DNA of 64,000 bases. Source: Byssochlamys sp. IMV 00236. Its lineage: Eukaryota; Ascomycota; Eurotiomycetes; Eurotiales; Thermoascaceae. The notes below the pieces were generated by a model. The model did no database searches. It was not told where the DNA came from and was given only the letters and a program-made list of their open reading frames with translations. Positions 12,901-25,273 of this stretch are shown here, piece by piece. The DNA is taken from positions 496,362-560,361 of the forward strand of contig MSJH02000803.1 of the NCBI GenBank assembly GCA_001931875.2, written 5' to 3'. Made by a program: the position numbers and the translations under genes. Each line of letters opens with the position of its first letter. Position 1 is the stretch's first letter.

Positions 12901-14677
12901 CGGGAAGCTCTGGAGTTTTCTGCCATCCTGCGACAAGACAGAAATATCCCACGCCAGGAGAAGATCGATTACGTGAACAGGATCATTGAGCTCTTGGAGC
13001 TTGGGGACATCCAAGATGCCCTAATCAGCTCTCTCGGGGTCGAACAGAAAAAGAGAGTCACAATCGGAGTTGAACTGGCCGCTAAGCCAAATCTTCTCTT
13101 GTTCCTCGACGAGCCTACTAGTGGTCTGGATAGTCAAGCGGCTTTCTCGATCGTGCGGTTCTTGAAGAAGTTGACTCAAGCGGGCCAAGCTATCGTGTGT
13201 ACCATCCACCAGCCGTCTTCGATGCTCATTCAAGAGTTCGACATGGTCCTCGCTCTCAACCCAGGTGGTAACACGTTCTACTTCGGCCCCGTTGGTAAGA
13301 ATGGCTCAGCGGTCATCAGCTACTTTGCGGAACGCGGCTTTGTCTGTCCGCCGTCCAAGAACGTTGCCGAGTTTATCCTTGAGACTGCAGCAAAGGGAGG
13401 CAAGGGAAAAGATGGCCGACCAGTCGACTGGAACGAGGAATGGAGAAACTCCGAGCAGAACCGTCAAGTCCTGGCGGAGATCCAACGTATCCGAGAGGAG
13501 CGCAGCAAGCTTCCTGCGCCCGAGGCTGGCAAGCAATACGAATACGCTGCTCCTGTCACCACGCAAACTGTCATGCTTACCAAGAGACTCTTCTTGCAGT
13601 ACTGGAGAGACCCCTCGTATTACTATGGAAAGCTCTTCGTTAGTGTGATCGTTGGTATCTTCAACGGATTTACCTTCTGGATGCTCGGAAACAGCATCTC
13701 CAGCATGCAGGATCGCATGTTCTCGGCCTTCCTGGTCATTCTGATCCCACCGATTACCATGAACAGTATCGTCCCCAAGTTCTATATGAACCGTGCGCTC
13801 TGGGAGGCTCGTGAATATCCGTCCCGTATCTACGGATGGATCGCGTTCTGTACTGCAAACATTGTCTGCGAAATTCCAGCCGCCATCGTCACAAGTGTAG
13901 TGTACTGGTTGCTGTGGTACTACCCAGTCGGTCTCCCAACAGACTCAAGCACAGCCGGTTACGTTTTCCTGATGACGATGCTTTTCTTCCTGTTCCAAGC
14001 AAGTTGGGGACAGTGGATCTGTGCCTTCGCACCATCCTTTACTGTCATTTCTAACGTAAGTCGATCCCGTGATCCTTGCATGTAATTTCGCGTCTGAAAT
14101 ATACTAACAATATCACTAGGTCCTCCCCTTCTTCTTCGTCATGGTCAACCTCTTCAACGGTATTGTCCGTCCCTACAGCGCGTACCCAGTATTCTGGAAG
14201 TACTGGATGTACTACGTCAATCCAATGACGTGGTGGCTCCGTGGTGTCCTGTCCAGTATTTTGCCAGGCACCCCAGTCGTCTGCTCGTCTCAGGAAGCCA
14301 CTCACTTCAACCCACCTCCAGGCCAGACCTGCAGTCAATATGCCGGTCGCTTCGTATCTGAGATCGCCCGTGCCGGCTATCTCAGCAACCCGGACGCCAC
14401 TTCTGACTGCAGCTACTGTGCCTATCGCAACGGTGACGAGTACATGCACACCCTGAATGTCCACGACGGCGACAAGTGGCGCTGCTTCGGCATCGTCCTC
14501 GGCTACTGCATCATCAACTGGATCCTGGTGTACTTCTTCATTTATACCGTGCGTGTCCGCGGCTGGTCGTTCGGTATTGGCTACATCTTCGGCCTCCTTG
14601 GCAAGGTGATCGATGGCCTCAAGAAAGCCGTGTCCAAAATTACCACCAGGAAGTCAGATCGATCTGAGAAGGTCTGA
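9928..14677 (+). CDS. PDR-type (ABCG full-size) ABC transporter
   Basis: Three exons (9928-11225, 11280-14055, 14120-14677) give 1543 residues, the normal size of fungal pleiotropic drug resistance pumps. The order is NBD-TMD-NBD-TMD. NBD1 has the PDR-specific Walker A GRPGSGCTT (residues 221-229) with Cys in place of Lys, the signature VSGGERKRVSIAE (about 330-342) and a Walker B with Asn (CWDNSTRGLDA). NBD2 has a canonical Walker A GASGAGKTT (about 917) and a degenerate signature LGVEQKKRVTIG. This asymmetry of the two ATP sites is characteristic of the family. It is a plasma-membrane ATP-driven exporter of hydrophobic compounds, azoles or metabolites. Introns are 54 and 64 nt, the second with a CTAAC branch site. 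The next gene (Tdp1) is convergent, 1.1 kb away. The substrate and exact orthologue are not determinable here. Confidence 0.95.
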
Positions 14678-15808
14678 TCTGAACATGCGCCAAGATCTTT
14701 AACATTCTACTTAACGGTTTTACTTTTCCATTTGGCGAGCTATATTACTCGTTGTGCTGGAATTTTCCATCTCCATCAGCATGATCACGTTGCACGGCCA
14801 GCAATGCGATATGAATCAGATGCTTCTAGCACATATGGCGTTTTATTAAGCATGGAATTCACGCAATTTCTGCATTCATATGGCGTTTCTTCAACGACGG
14901 ATTGGCAATGGCCTTTCTTATTTTATTTGCCCTTGATTATTTCCGTTGCGTCTCGATTTCGCCTTCTTAATCGTAGTGTTAGTTTCTAATTAGAATAGAC
15001 AATCAAAATAGAACTTCCAACAAATGAATTGCCCTTTCTGATTGTAAAAACTCGGTCAGATGTTGAACATATCACAGGAATGTTTATCAATTTTTTAATA
15101 TCTCAAACCGACTCTTGCCTGAATTAGCTTTCAAAGTCCTCAACGCCGAAATAATAATATCCGCTCCGTACGTACCCCCTGTAGCCACTTCAACATCAAC
15201 TCAAACTCCTTAAAACTCAACGACCGGGAAACCTATGTGATACGTTGTCTGAACTTTCTCGTCCGTTCGTCACCAGCTCAAACTTCCCGCCATCTATTAA
15301 CCATACGGCAAGGAACTAGATCTCGATCTGGATCTCGGATTATCTAGGTTTCTTTCTACGATATAGCTAATTTTCAGGATTTCTGAGCGAGTTGCCGCGC
15401 AGAGTGAGGGACTAGACGTTTCGAGTTATGTGTTGATTACGGAGTCATGTTGTTTGTCTGTTGGGTTTTCGGTAGATACTAAAACTTTAGGGGGTGGATA
15501 AGTATGTAATTATATCAGGAGCAGTCGGTGCATGGATGATGTGAGGGATTGTTTTCTAATCCGGATTGGTTCTCTGGATATTGGTTTTATAGTCATATGC
15601 TATTAGTCTCGTTCGTGGTGGTCAAGACGGGATCTACGAAGAGTGGTCAATGTTGGATGCTATGTGGAATATGGTACGACACTGTCAAGTATCAAGGGGT
15701 AACTATGGTTTGAGTCGTCTAGCTAACTAACGGACTAATTGATACCGGACCCGATGTGTCGATCGAGCAGAGCGAAATATGTGATTTCAAATAAACGCCG
15801 TAGTGTCA
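14678..15808. other. Convergent intergenic region
   Basis: Lies between the 3' ends of the ABC transporter (+) and Tdp1 (-). It contains no supported gene or element. Confidence 0.5.
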
Positions 15809-18302
15809 TTAACTTTCCATGAAATACCATGGCTTCATTCCAGGTCCATAGGGTCGACCAGGAAGTTTCATAGGCACGGGGATTTTCGACGCGAAGAGCG
15901 GAGCAAAGTCTGATTCTGTCTCATTTTTAGGCTGCTCCGACGATTTATTGTCAGACACAGTTCCACCAAGGCTTGTAGATGCTTCGGTGTTTATTCCTGG
16001 TTGGATTATGGGAATCACAACGCCACACTCCCAGTTTCGGCAGTTGAGCTTCGGCTCTTTTGTTGTACGGTCTTGGATGAGACGGCCCCTAGTCGTGTTG
16101 CTCGTTAGTATGTGGTGCAAGTGTGTACTTTCTTATGAAAGAAATCTTACCAGGCGCTTTCGGAGAGATTTGCACTCCCCAAATATGCCCAAGCCTGACA
16201 AGTTGAACCATCTGCTAGACTGATTGGCTCTTCTGGTCTAGCGAAGATCATCTATTGGAGATTTATGTTAACAGCTTGTCTTTTGGTTACTCAAGAGCAA
16301 TTACAGGACCTGCGTACCTTATTATGCATCAATAGTCCGTTCCTGCGGCTGACACAATCTCGGAGGGTATGTCGAGGAAACTTAGGATCTTGAAACCACT
16401 TCGACTGAAAGCAGATGGTGCCTGCGCATCTTGGCCCGCCTTTTGACTGTCGAACGGTGGTATCTGATGGAAAGTACACCTTGAATCTGTCTTTCCATTC
16501 CTGACCAGTAGTCTTCTCGATCAGAGTGTTTAGATCACCCCGGTTCTTTGCGGGAAACGTCTTCGAGTTTCGCAGTGTGAATTCTGTGAGACCGTCATCA
16601 CCTATGCTATGTCGTTAGAATACTGCCTAATCATCGCCACGAGTCAAACTTTACCTTGACATGCCAGATATATGGACCTCAGAAATTGGTCCGTAAGTGA
16701 GCCCACGGATGATGTCTTTTCCGGATATGTTTAGTCACAGTATGACGACGCCCGGGGATAGAACCTACCACAAAATCGATGTTGAGTGGCTTTGAAGTCC
16801 GCAGACCCAAGGAGCTAACGGCTCTACCTAGTCCACAGAGACCTGTTCGCCTCCATGTTGCGCCTGCGTGGGAACCTCCGCTGTTTACCAGTCAGCCCAT
16901 TCACCTCCTGAGACTCCGATAGAGGGGGATGTACATACATGGTATGAACAAATGCATAGGATGCCGTCTCACTAAAGTCAAAGGCCTCTAGTTTGCGGAT
17001 AACGTTTGCATGAAGCGTGGTAGCCGATAGAAAATACACAAGATCCTGGTAGAATGAAGTCTCTTGGGTTCGTGTTGAAGACTGGTCCGTCTTTTTGGGA
17101 AGATCAATCAGGAATACGCTCTATATTGAGTAAGCCAATGACCCGACAACACTAGTATGTTTAGGCCTACATTCTCCATGACTCCTCCACCTTCTCCCCA
17201 ATCGTAAGGCACTAGGTTGGCGCTTGGCACAGCGATTCTTAAATAATCCGGGTGGAATAGTAGCATGAGCTTAGAATGCATACAATTGACCTGTCCTTCC
17301 ATTGGTGGAAAGCATAATCTCAAGTTCTTCATATATGAAATCTCAGCTTCATACTGGCGTCTCTGAACGGCAATGGATGATCAGTTCTGAGAGGCCCTAG
17401 AACAGTCCTCGAGCTTCTAACGTAGATGAACTCACCGTCTCTTCTTCCTTGGCCTGCATAACCAGGATGAATCGTGTGTTCGTCGTATCAAGCTTTGAAA
17501 ATAGCCATTCCATATCCCACATGAAAGAGCTGAGAACGGCGAGCTCCAGGTCTGATTTCTGAAACAATTCTTCGATCTTGATATCGTTGCCATCTCTAGA
17601 GTGTCCAAAAGCCCAGGTTTTCTTCGCAACGCCCTTGGGAAATTGTATTGATGGTGCAGACGAAGGCTGGGTGACTATGTTATCTGTTTGCTTCATCTGG
17701 CCAGATTGTGCGTGTTGCGGCCTTTGACTAGTGACTGGAACGTTCTCTCTAGCTGCTGCCGACTGAAGAGCCCATCGATTAGTATCTGACTTGGCCACCT
17801 TGTTTTGTCTAGATGTTTGAGGTGGGGAGATGCTCCCTTCGGCTTTTCTTTTGGCAAGTCGAGAAAGTCGTTCCTGTTCCATTTGCTTACGATCTAGTCC
17901 CATAATTCCTGATGGTTTAGGACCCGGTTCTGACTGACGGGCCTCATCTGCGACTGCTGAAGCTGCTGAGGGATTGTCATTTTCCTTATTTTGCGGGTTC
18001 TCACTTTTGTCTTGTTTGAGGGATGAAGAAGCAGCTTCGCCGCTCTCTTGCATAGATAATGCAATTGCTCTCATGAGTTCCTCGTCCTCTTCATGGTCAG
18101 TCTCTGATCCAACAGTGGATTTCGACTTCGGGGCAACGGCAGTCAGCTCATCATCATCATCATCCGAATCGGCCGTAAGGTCAACAACATCTCCCTGGCC
18201 CCGAGAAGATGAGGCAGGGTTGCTAGGCGAGCTTCGCAAGTCACGCAATGAAGCAGCAATAGCTGCCCTAAGGTCAGGATCGGTGAGGTCCTCAGACTCC
18301 AT
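15809..18302 (-). CDS. tdp1: Tyrosyl-DNA phosphodiesterase (Tdp1) with N-terminal UIM and SIM motifs
   Basis: Eight exons on the minus strand (18302-17436, 17362-17171, 17120-16939, 16880-16769, 16715-16655, 16601-16318, 16251-16151, 16088-15809) join in frame to 692 residues. The phospholipase-D-fold catalytic pairs are H318/K320 (CMHSK) and H564/K566 (MHNK), followed by GSANLSESAWG. These are the two HxK half-sites of Tdp1, which hydrolyses the 3'-phosphotyrosyl link of trapped topoisomerase I and other 3' adducts in the nucleus. The first 100 residues carry two ubiquitin-interacting motifs (about 8-22 DPDLRAAIAASL and 72-89 EELMRAIALSMQES). Between them is a hydrophobic-acidic patch (VVDLT plus an Asp run, about 39-52) that fits a SUMO-interacting motif. 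All splice sites are GT-AG and no break is seen. Confidence 0.9.
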
Positions 18303-19614
18303 CTTCTTGTTGTGACGACCGTAAGCACGGTTATGTATTCCAAATCCGGCGAGCTGATGTACGGAATATCTTTAATGTTAAGCGTCAGTTTCTGAAAAAC
18401 GGACGTGAGCCGACGTGGAATAACAGAGTCGTCATCAGAAACGTACCACAGGAAAGACGACGTTCAAGTGATGGTCTAATTGGATATAGATCGCCCACTT
18501 ATGAACGGAGTGAAGCCCGTATTGGAATAGCTCACCTGTGCCGGGGAAACAAGGCTGTATCGGTACAATTAAGCCATGCTCGCGACTCTTCGACAACCAG
18601 AGATACCGGAGGGTTTATAGGACTGCTCTGGGCCAGAATTATCCCAGAGTTATCGATGAGAGAAACAGCGTTCTCATTGGCAATCAAAAGGTCAAGACGC
18701 GAAACATCCGGATCGCGCTGTCACGTGTATATTTTGCTTCTTTTGGTTTAGCTTATCAGGCAGATAACATCCATGGATGGCTTCTAGTATTACTACTTCA
18801 AGATGCAGAACTACAAAAACTACTAAAGACAGGACTCTATTGATCCCTAATCCTACTTGTCGTTCAAGGAATTTTCTCCAGATATTGTCAATGAAGAACA
18901 GTACTAATGTGATATCCAATTCCGTAAATTCTCATTCACGACGTCTATTGACCATAATGCTAGCTCTATGTGCAAGTAACCATAACTAGTCTACACAGTC
19001 ACCATCCTGAAGGTCAAATGAGAACTTTAATCGCATTGGGTGGTGGGGCTGGATTAAATGTTGCACTTGCACTGTCTGACAACTGCTGACCAGTATACTC
19101 CCTTCGAGTCACTGTGGGTAGGAGATACCGCACAAGGTATACCAGCAGCGCCGAGAAAAACAGGCGTCTGTTTATCCCATATTCCTGCCGTGGTTGGACA
19201 CTGCTATTCACATATTTACCAGACAATCTGTAACTCCATGTTATCCATGAGTCTCCGTCTTATGGCTGCAGACGCCCTAGCGTGTCGTGTTCTGCTTGCG
19301 AGAGGGCAGGAAGGCCCACGTCTATCCCACGGTAGGTGACGTAAAATACCATGGAAGGAAGCACTATTGACATAGCTTATCCGAAAAGCTTGGATATAAA
19401 AGGGGCTCGGTTACAGACGTTCGAGTAACCAACAATGCAGCCACAGCGGCCCGGTATCTGAGGATGACGTTGGCGGCGGTTATGCCATCGACTGGACTAA
19501 GTTACCTGGAGGTTCCCCTCGAGGTACAGCAGCATCATCCATGGCCCGAGTAATTGATCGAGCACATAGGACTTGACAGTCGATTGATAAGACATTATCT
19601 ATAAAGAGTACCCA
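18303..19614. other. Intergenic region upstream of tdp1
   Basis: No intact gene. The part next to 18302 is the tdp1 promoter. A TATA box with a tiny downstream reading frame near 19395-19576 is listed separately. Confidence 0.5.
19395..19576 (+). pseudogene. TATA box and remnant of a very small ORF
   Basis: A textbook TATAAAAG (19395-19402) lies 33 bases before an ATG (19435) that opens only 8 codons. With a one-base shift the frame runs on as a protein-like stretch (EDDVGGGYAIDWTKLPGG...) to a stop at 19574-19576. Alternatively a short GT...AG intron inside it would give a 27-residue peptide. Either a frameshifted small gene or chance. It overlaps the region just downstream of the convergent SDR gene. 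Confidence 0.25.
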
Positions 19615-20784
19615 TCAACCGCCAGACGTTGTCTCTTCGAGCTCTCCCTTGTTCGCCGTACCCTTATCCTTGGAGTTAGACTGGGACTGCTCATCTGACA
19701 GAGGAAAGCTGAGGTGCTTCCAGTCTTCGATTTCCTCGATGATACATTTCAACCGGTCGCGAATACTCTCCACGGCATAGGCTCCCAATATTAGGCGTAG
19801 GGGCGGATATGAACAATGCCCAAGTTGCCAAACCAATTCTGCAGCCTTGACCGCGCTTGTTGGCTGCTTTTCGCCAAACCATTGAATCATTCGCTTTGCA
19901 TGTCCTGCCGGAGCATTTGCGGTGCTGTACGGCTCACTGGCAGGCTTGATGAAGAAGTGGCCATACAGTGGCAGAGGCGCTGAGAGATTGTGTTCGTTCA
20001 TGTGTGCCGTCGAGGGTGGCACTGGACCAATATCATCACGCCGCATATGACCTGGCTCGACAAGTGTGCCCTTTATATTGAAGCTGTCGACTTCGTATAA
20101 CATACTTTCCATAAGCCCTTCTACGGCGTACTTGGACGCACAATAAGGCCCCAAGCCAGGTACGCCAAGAGCCCCCGACGTCGAGCTGAAGATAAGATAC
20201 CGTCCAGAACCTCGCTCGCGAAAGTATGGTAGTGAAAGCTGAATCACATTCAGTGTACCCATGAAGTTCGTCTCGAATTGATTGCGGATATCGTATTCGT
20301 CTTGGTCTTCACAGGCCCCAATTACACCGTACCCGGCGCAGTTGGCAATGATGTCAATACGGCCAAAGTGGGCGATTGTCCTATTTATTGCATCCCTAAC
20401 CGTCTCGCGCGCGCGAACATCACATAAAAGTCCCAGGCAATTCTCGTGCTCAGCTTGCAGCTTCTGCATGGACGCAGGGGTGTTCTCGAAGGTGCGTCCC
20501 ACAGCTGCGACGAGATCGTTATGAAAGAGCGCGGATTTGACGAGAGAGCGCCCCATGTGGCCTGTCGCACCGAATATCTGTAATCAATCCTCCATGTTAG
20601 AGAAGCTTTTGGGTATAGGGAGAAATCTGCTTCGATGCCGCCATACCAGCCATACGAGCTGCTTCGGGGGATTCTGCGGGCCCGGGGGATCGGATGTCGC
20701 AGGTAGATGCAACTTTGGTTCTCGAGCTGCAGACGTAGGTGAAAGAACATTTCCTATTATGGGAGGAGTATACTGAGACTCCAT
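19615..20784 (-). CDS. Short-chain dehydrogenase/reductase (SDR)
   Basis: Two exons (20784-20647, 20577-19615) give 366 residues. After about 40 unstructured Pro-rich residues comes a Rossmann fold. Visible parts are the glycine motif FGATGHMG (about 48-55), an acidic CDV turn, the NAG-equivalent ANCAGYG (about 124-130), an active-site Ser in IFSSTSG (about 176-182), and the catalytic YCASK (Tyr191, Lys195). It therefore should be an active NAD(P)H-dependent oxidoreductase, probably cytosolic; the substrate is unknown. The glycine motif is unusual for a classical SDR (TGxxxGxG) and looks like the extended/NmrA type, while the rest is classical. The downstream tail is Ser/Gln/Glu-rich. It is tandem with vps45 on the same strand, 327 bp away, with no obvious functional link. 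Confidence 0.85.
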
Positions 20785-21111
20785 TGTGTTGATCTCCGAG
20801 CTGTTGGTGAGGGACAGCTCGAGGGGAAGCGGTCCGAAGTCCGGAGGTTGTCCAAAGTTCTCCGCATCCGAATCTGGGGTTTGCCGTCATTTAAGTAGTG
20901 CCCGTAAAAGCCGAGAACCTTCAGTAATACTATACGGAATCAAAATACATGCTGCTGGCAGCTACTGAGTCCGGATGGATATATGGCGTACATTATTTTT
21001 GTCGCATTTCTCACTAATTTTGTCTCTTATGGAGTATTCTACCTTGGAACGACATTGGGGATATTATGCTAATACATGAACGCCAGCGCCAAAAGAGCTA
21101 GGTATCCCTGG
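20785..21111. other. Intergenic, SDR promoter / vps45 3' region
   Basis: 327 bases between two minus-strand genes. No other feature is seen. Confidence 0.5.
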
Positions 21112-22998
21112 TCAACGCGCAAGCTCCCTCCGCAGCCTACCAGCGGCTGTGGAAGCAGGAGGCTCTGGCCAGCTACTGACTGCATCGTTGACCTCGTCCA
21201 TAAAGCTTGTGCTATTATGGATACTAGTGGCACCTAAGACCACACGAACACCAGGAGAGCTTGCATTTACTTGAGCAACCATCTTGGCCTCCTCGTATGT
21301 TGCGCCGCCAATCATGAAGATAATAATGTCTTGCGGCTTGTCCCTGGTGTGACCACCGCCTTCCAGGAACGGGTATTGCAGCTCTTTCAATCGCCCCTTG
21401 ATGAGGTTTTGCAAAGTAGCCTCCAATCGCGGCGAATGTTGGGTGTAAACATTCTCAACGCCCTTCAAACCCTTGAACCGGTCCCGGGCACCTGAGAAGA
21501 ACGATGTAGACTCAAAGAGATCTGAAAACCCGCCAGCAACAGGGGGTGCCTGAAGCGAGTGATGGTAAGCCAGCAGCTTGGGAATGATGTTTATTTGGTG
21601 AGGAGGTACATTCCCGGCGGCAGTGAGCAGGTCGAGGAGAACAGGTAGCGCATTAGAGGGTTGCTTTTCGTAGCGAATGGCGTATAGAGCGACCAAGCGA
21701 ACCTTATTCTCGGGCGGTACTGTAGGTAGCTGGATTATTCTTTGTAGAGACTAGTCTATGTAAGTAATATATACCTTATGATAGTGCGGGCTGAACACTG
21801 CCTACCTTGAGATCACTTGCATGGTTTTCATTACATGCCAGGCTTTGCTCCAACTCACTGACATCAAGCAGATTGTCTTCACCGACTCTCCGACTTAGTT
21901 CACTGACGAGAGTAACATGCTTGCTGACATTTCCGGACAGTTTTCGAAATTCAGGATAATCCTCCACGAAGCGTTTCATGTCTGCGATAGACTCGATACT
22001 CATGCTGCTCTTGGTCTTAGACTGATACTGTTCGACGTATTCCTTGATGTTTCCACCAAGGTCACCAAAATTCTGGTACATATTCTTCTTGAAGAACGGA
22101 TCCTGATCCTGCGATAGCACTATCTCTTTGAGCTCCGGGCGAATGTCGGGTACACCGCTAAGGTCGACTCTTCCATTGTGGATCCCAATCAATTCATGAA
22201 CCATAGCTTGGTAGGTCCACTGGGTGAGCAGAGGGGTGATAGGATCGTCTCGGCGATCCAAAATCAACAATATAGGGGGAGTATCCATCTTTCTGAAGTT
22301 GAATAGTTGTTCCTCTTGGGTTAGCTGGTACCGGACTTCCGTGGCCAGCTTTTTAGCCAACAGACTATTCTTTTCGTATCGAATCAGTGGGTTCTTCTTA
22401 AGCGCCAGAAGCATGGCAATGACACCTTCAGTCGTCCTCTGCAGCGCATCTGTATTCCACAGTTCAGGAGTATGGCTCCATATACGCTGCTTCGGGAAAC
22501 CGACATTTAGCGAGCAAAGGTCCGGGTTAATCACGAGAAAGTCGGCGAAGTGTTCCTGGACCACGCGCACGACCTCGTGATCATCTGCCTCCGCCAATCT
22601 CTCAAGAGACGATTTCTTGATGATGTTGCTGAAATAAATATAGTACTCGCCGTATTTCGGCTCCCTGAGCTCGTCGATGAGGAACTGGATGGAGTCTGGT
22701 GACGGGCGCACGAAGCAGAGACATCGTAAATGCCGCATCTTTTCGCGGGTTTGATTATCGAGACGATCAATGAGATAGACTTCATGGTTAAGGAGGGCCG
22801 ACTGGGTTATAGCGGTAGAGACGACGGGAAGCTGGAGCAAGTCAGTTGGAACCACAACCACGAGTAGAGCGCATTTCCCACTGTCTCACTGTCAAGAAGC
22901 AATATCTTCATTTTCGCAGAAGACGTCCCTGGCACAGCTGCATCTCCAGCAGACACCATCCGGGAGATGTAGCCGGCGACGGCTGCGACAACGTCCAT
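21112..22998 (-). CDS. vps45: Sec1/Munc18-family protein Vps45
   Basis: Three exons (22998-22882, 22831-21806, 21750-21112) encode 593 residues, the usual Vps45 length. The N-terminus MDVVAAVAGYI...KMKILLLD followed by STAITQSALLNHEVYLIDR is typical of the Sec1 family. The body contains the ERLAEADDHEVVRVVQE stretch and ILDRRDDPITPLLTQWTYQAMVHE, the hallmark SM-protein core, and the C-terminal half has IIIFMIGGATYEEAK. Vps45 clasps the Tlg2 syntaxin to license SNARE assembly at the trans-Golgi/endosome. The first intron uses a weak donor (GTGGGA) but its placement is forced by family sequence. The second intron ends at a TAG directly before SLQRIIQLP. The start lies 411 bp from that of ale1 on the other strand. 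Confidence 0.94.
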
Positions 22999-23409
22999 GT
23001 TGGGTAGCCTGATGATGCGCCAGGTGGCCCTGAAGGGCAGAGACTCGGTCACCGCGCAGACCAGACCTCTGCGCAGCTTTCGAATACCACTTCTGCAGCT
23101 TCGTGAGGGAAACAGAGGCTAGTATGATCTCGTGGAGGCCGATTCGTAGGGTTGAATGGGCGGGACAGCGATCGCTCAACGGACACCGTATCGCGTGGAG
23201 CGGCGGCGGCACATGACGTTTCCTGCTGCTGGCCGGCCGCTTGATCGACGTCTATATTATTATTTATCGTCCTCGCAGCTTTTCCCAACAGTCAATTGTC
23301 CTTGTCTCTAGATCAATCTCCCCTCTCTTATCGTGTCATTGCTGCATGCCTGTCCTTTCTTAATTGCGATCCTGACAAAGCACGCTTTTACTGGCGCTGC
23401 CGTCCCACC
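22999..23409. promoter_or_regulatory. Shared divergent promoter of vps45 and ale1
   Basis: 411 bases separate the two start codons, which face away from each other, so both promoters must sit here (inference from layout). No clear TATA box is seen. Confidence 0.6.
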
Positions 23410-25273
23410 ATGTTGCCTTTCATCGATACTCGTGCGTCTCACCCCTCTTGAGCAGCTTTTGAACGACGATTATGCGAGCTCCAGCAATTACTAATTATCT
23501 CTAATTTAGCTTTCTACTACCTTGAGGAGTTGACAGGCGCCTCCGTCGATGAATGTAAGTCGGAGCCACTATGTGTCGCGTACGAAAATAACCAGTCTGA
23601 CCGATTTTTTGTGTAGTGAAACTGATCGCATCGTTCCTCCTATCCTACCCTTTGGCCGGCATTCTCAAGAGACTACCAGATGCACAACCATGGAAGAAAA
23701 ATGTCTTCATTATTTCTGTCTCTCTGTTCTACCTAGTGGGGTTGTTCGACCTGTGGGATGGCCTACGAACGCTGCTATATAGTGCGGTGGGAACATACGC
23801 CATCGCGTATTACATTGATGGTTCTCTGATGCCTTGGATTGGCTTTATTTTTCTTATGGGCCACATGTCATTGAACCATATAACTCGCCAGAATCTAAAT
23901 GATGCTTCTGTTGTCGATATTACTGGTGCACAAATGGTGCTGGTTATGAAGCTTTCAGCGTTCTGCTGGAATATTCATGACGGCCGGTTGCCACAGAAGG
24001 ACCTGTCGGATGCACAGAAATATGCTGCTATTAGAGAATTTCCAGGGTTCCTCGACTATGCCGGTTACATCCTCTTCTTCCCTTCCCTCTTCGCAGGCCC
24101 GGCTTTTGACTACGTGGATTATCATCGGTGGATCACCACAACCTTGTTTGATGTACCGCCGGGAACAGACCCTGCCAAGGTACCTCTTACGCGAAAGAAG
24201 CGCAAGATACCGCGAAGTGGAACTCCTGCAACGAAGAAGGCACTTATTGGTCTTGTGTGGATCTTTCTCTTCTTGCAGCTCGGGAGACTCTACTTCCCAA
24301 ATGCAGTGCTAAGCGAAGAGTACATGAAGTACTCCTTCCCTCGACGTGTTTGGATCCTGCATATGCTTGGTTTCGCGACGAGACTGAAGTACTATGGTGT
24401 CTGGTCACTCACGGAGGGTGCCTGCATCCTATCTGGTATGGGATATAATGGGTTCGACGCTACGACAGGAAAGGTGTTTTGGAATCGCCTAGAAAATGTC
24501 AATCCCTGGGGCATTGAAACGGCTCAAAACACATACGCCTATCTCGGAAACTGGAACAAGAATACAAACCACTGGTTAAAAAACTACGTCTATCTACGAG
24601 TGACTCCCAAAGGAAAGAAGCCCGGCTTCAGAGCCAGCTTAGCGACCTTTGCGACTAGCGCTTTCTGGCATGGTTTCTATCCCGGATACTATCTGACATT
24701 CATTCTCGCTTCGTTTGTGCAGATGGCGGCAAAGAGTAAGTTCGCAAACCTTCTTACTAGTCAAGTAGACCTGCTCACCGTCCCCTAGATGTCCGTCGTC
24801 ACGTTCGGCCATTCTTCCTCACTCCAGATGGTAGCAAGCCGACACCTTACAAGCGCTATTACGATGCAGCGACCTGGTTTGCAACGCAGCTCACAATGTC
24901 ATTCGTCGTTCTCCCATTCATTATTCTCTCTTTCACTGGATCTGTTGGGGTCTGGGCGCATGTGTATTTCTACGGCATCATCGGCGTTTTCTCGATCATT
25001 GGTTTCTTTGCAAGCCCAGCAAAAGCCATCCTGGTGAAACGATTGAAGAAGCGCAACATGCCTCATATTCCGAGGACTGCAAGCCAGGAGACGCTTCGAG
25101 CGCCAACCCTCGGACTACCAAATGATCCGGCTCGTGACATTGACGAAGCTGTGCAGGAAATCAGGTCTGAAATAGAAGCCAGAAATAGGAGGGGAAGCGT
25201 TGTTACAATGCCGACAGGAGAAGATCTGAGAAGGGCTGTCGAAGATAAGCTGGGAAAGAAATTGCCCGGGTGA
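23410..25273 (+). CDS. ale1: MBOAT lysophospholipid acyltransferase (Ale1/LPCAT-like)
   Basis: Four exons (23410-23431, 23510-23554, 23617-24735, 24789-25273) give 556 residues. The first exon codes for only seven residues plus one base. The protein is a polytopic membrane protein of the MBOAT family. It carries the motif around ENVNPWGIETAQNTYAYLGNWN and TNHWLKNYVYLR, and the buried catalytic His in SAFWHGFYPGYY (about residue 374). Ale1-type enzymes reacylate lysophosphatidic acid, lysoPC and lysoPE at the sn-2 position in the endoplasmic reticulum. The C-terminal 90 residues are charged and cytosolic-looking, ending in a Lys-rich segment (DKLGKKLPG). Introns are short and GT-AG. It shares a divergent promoter with vps45. 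The alternative Gup1/glycerol-uptake branch is less likely because of the NHW and GNWN motifs. Confidence 0.92.
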
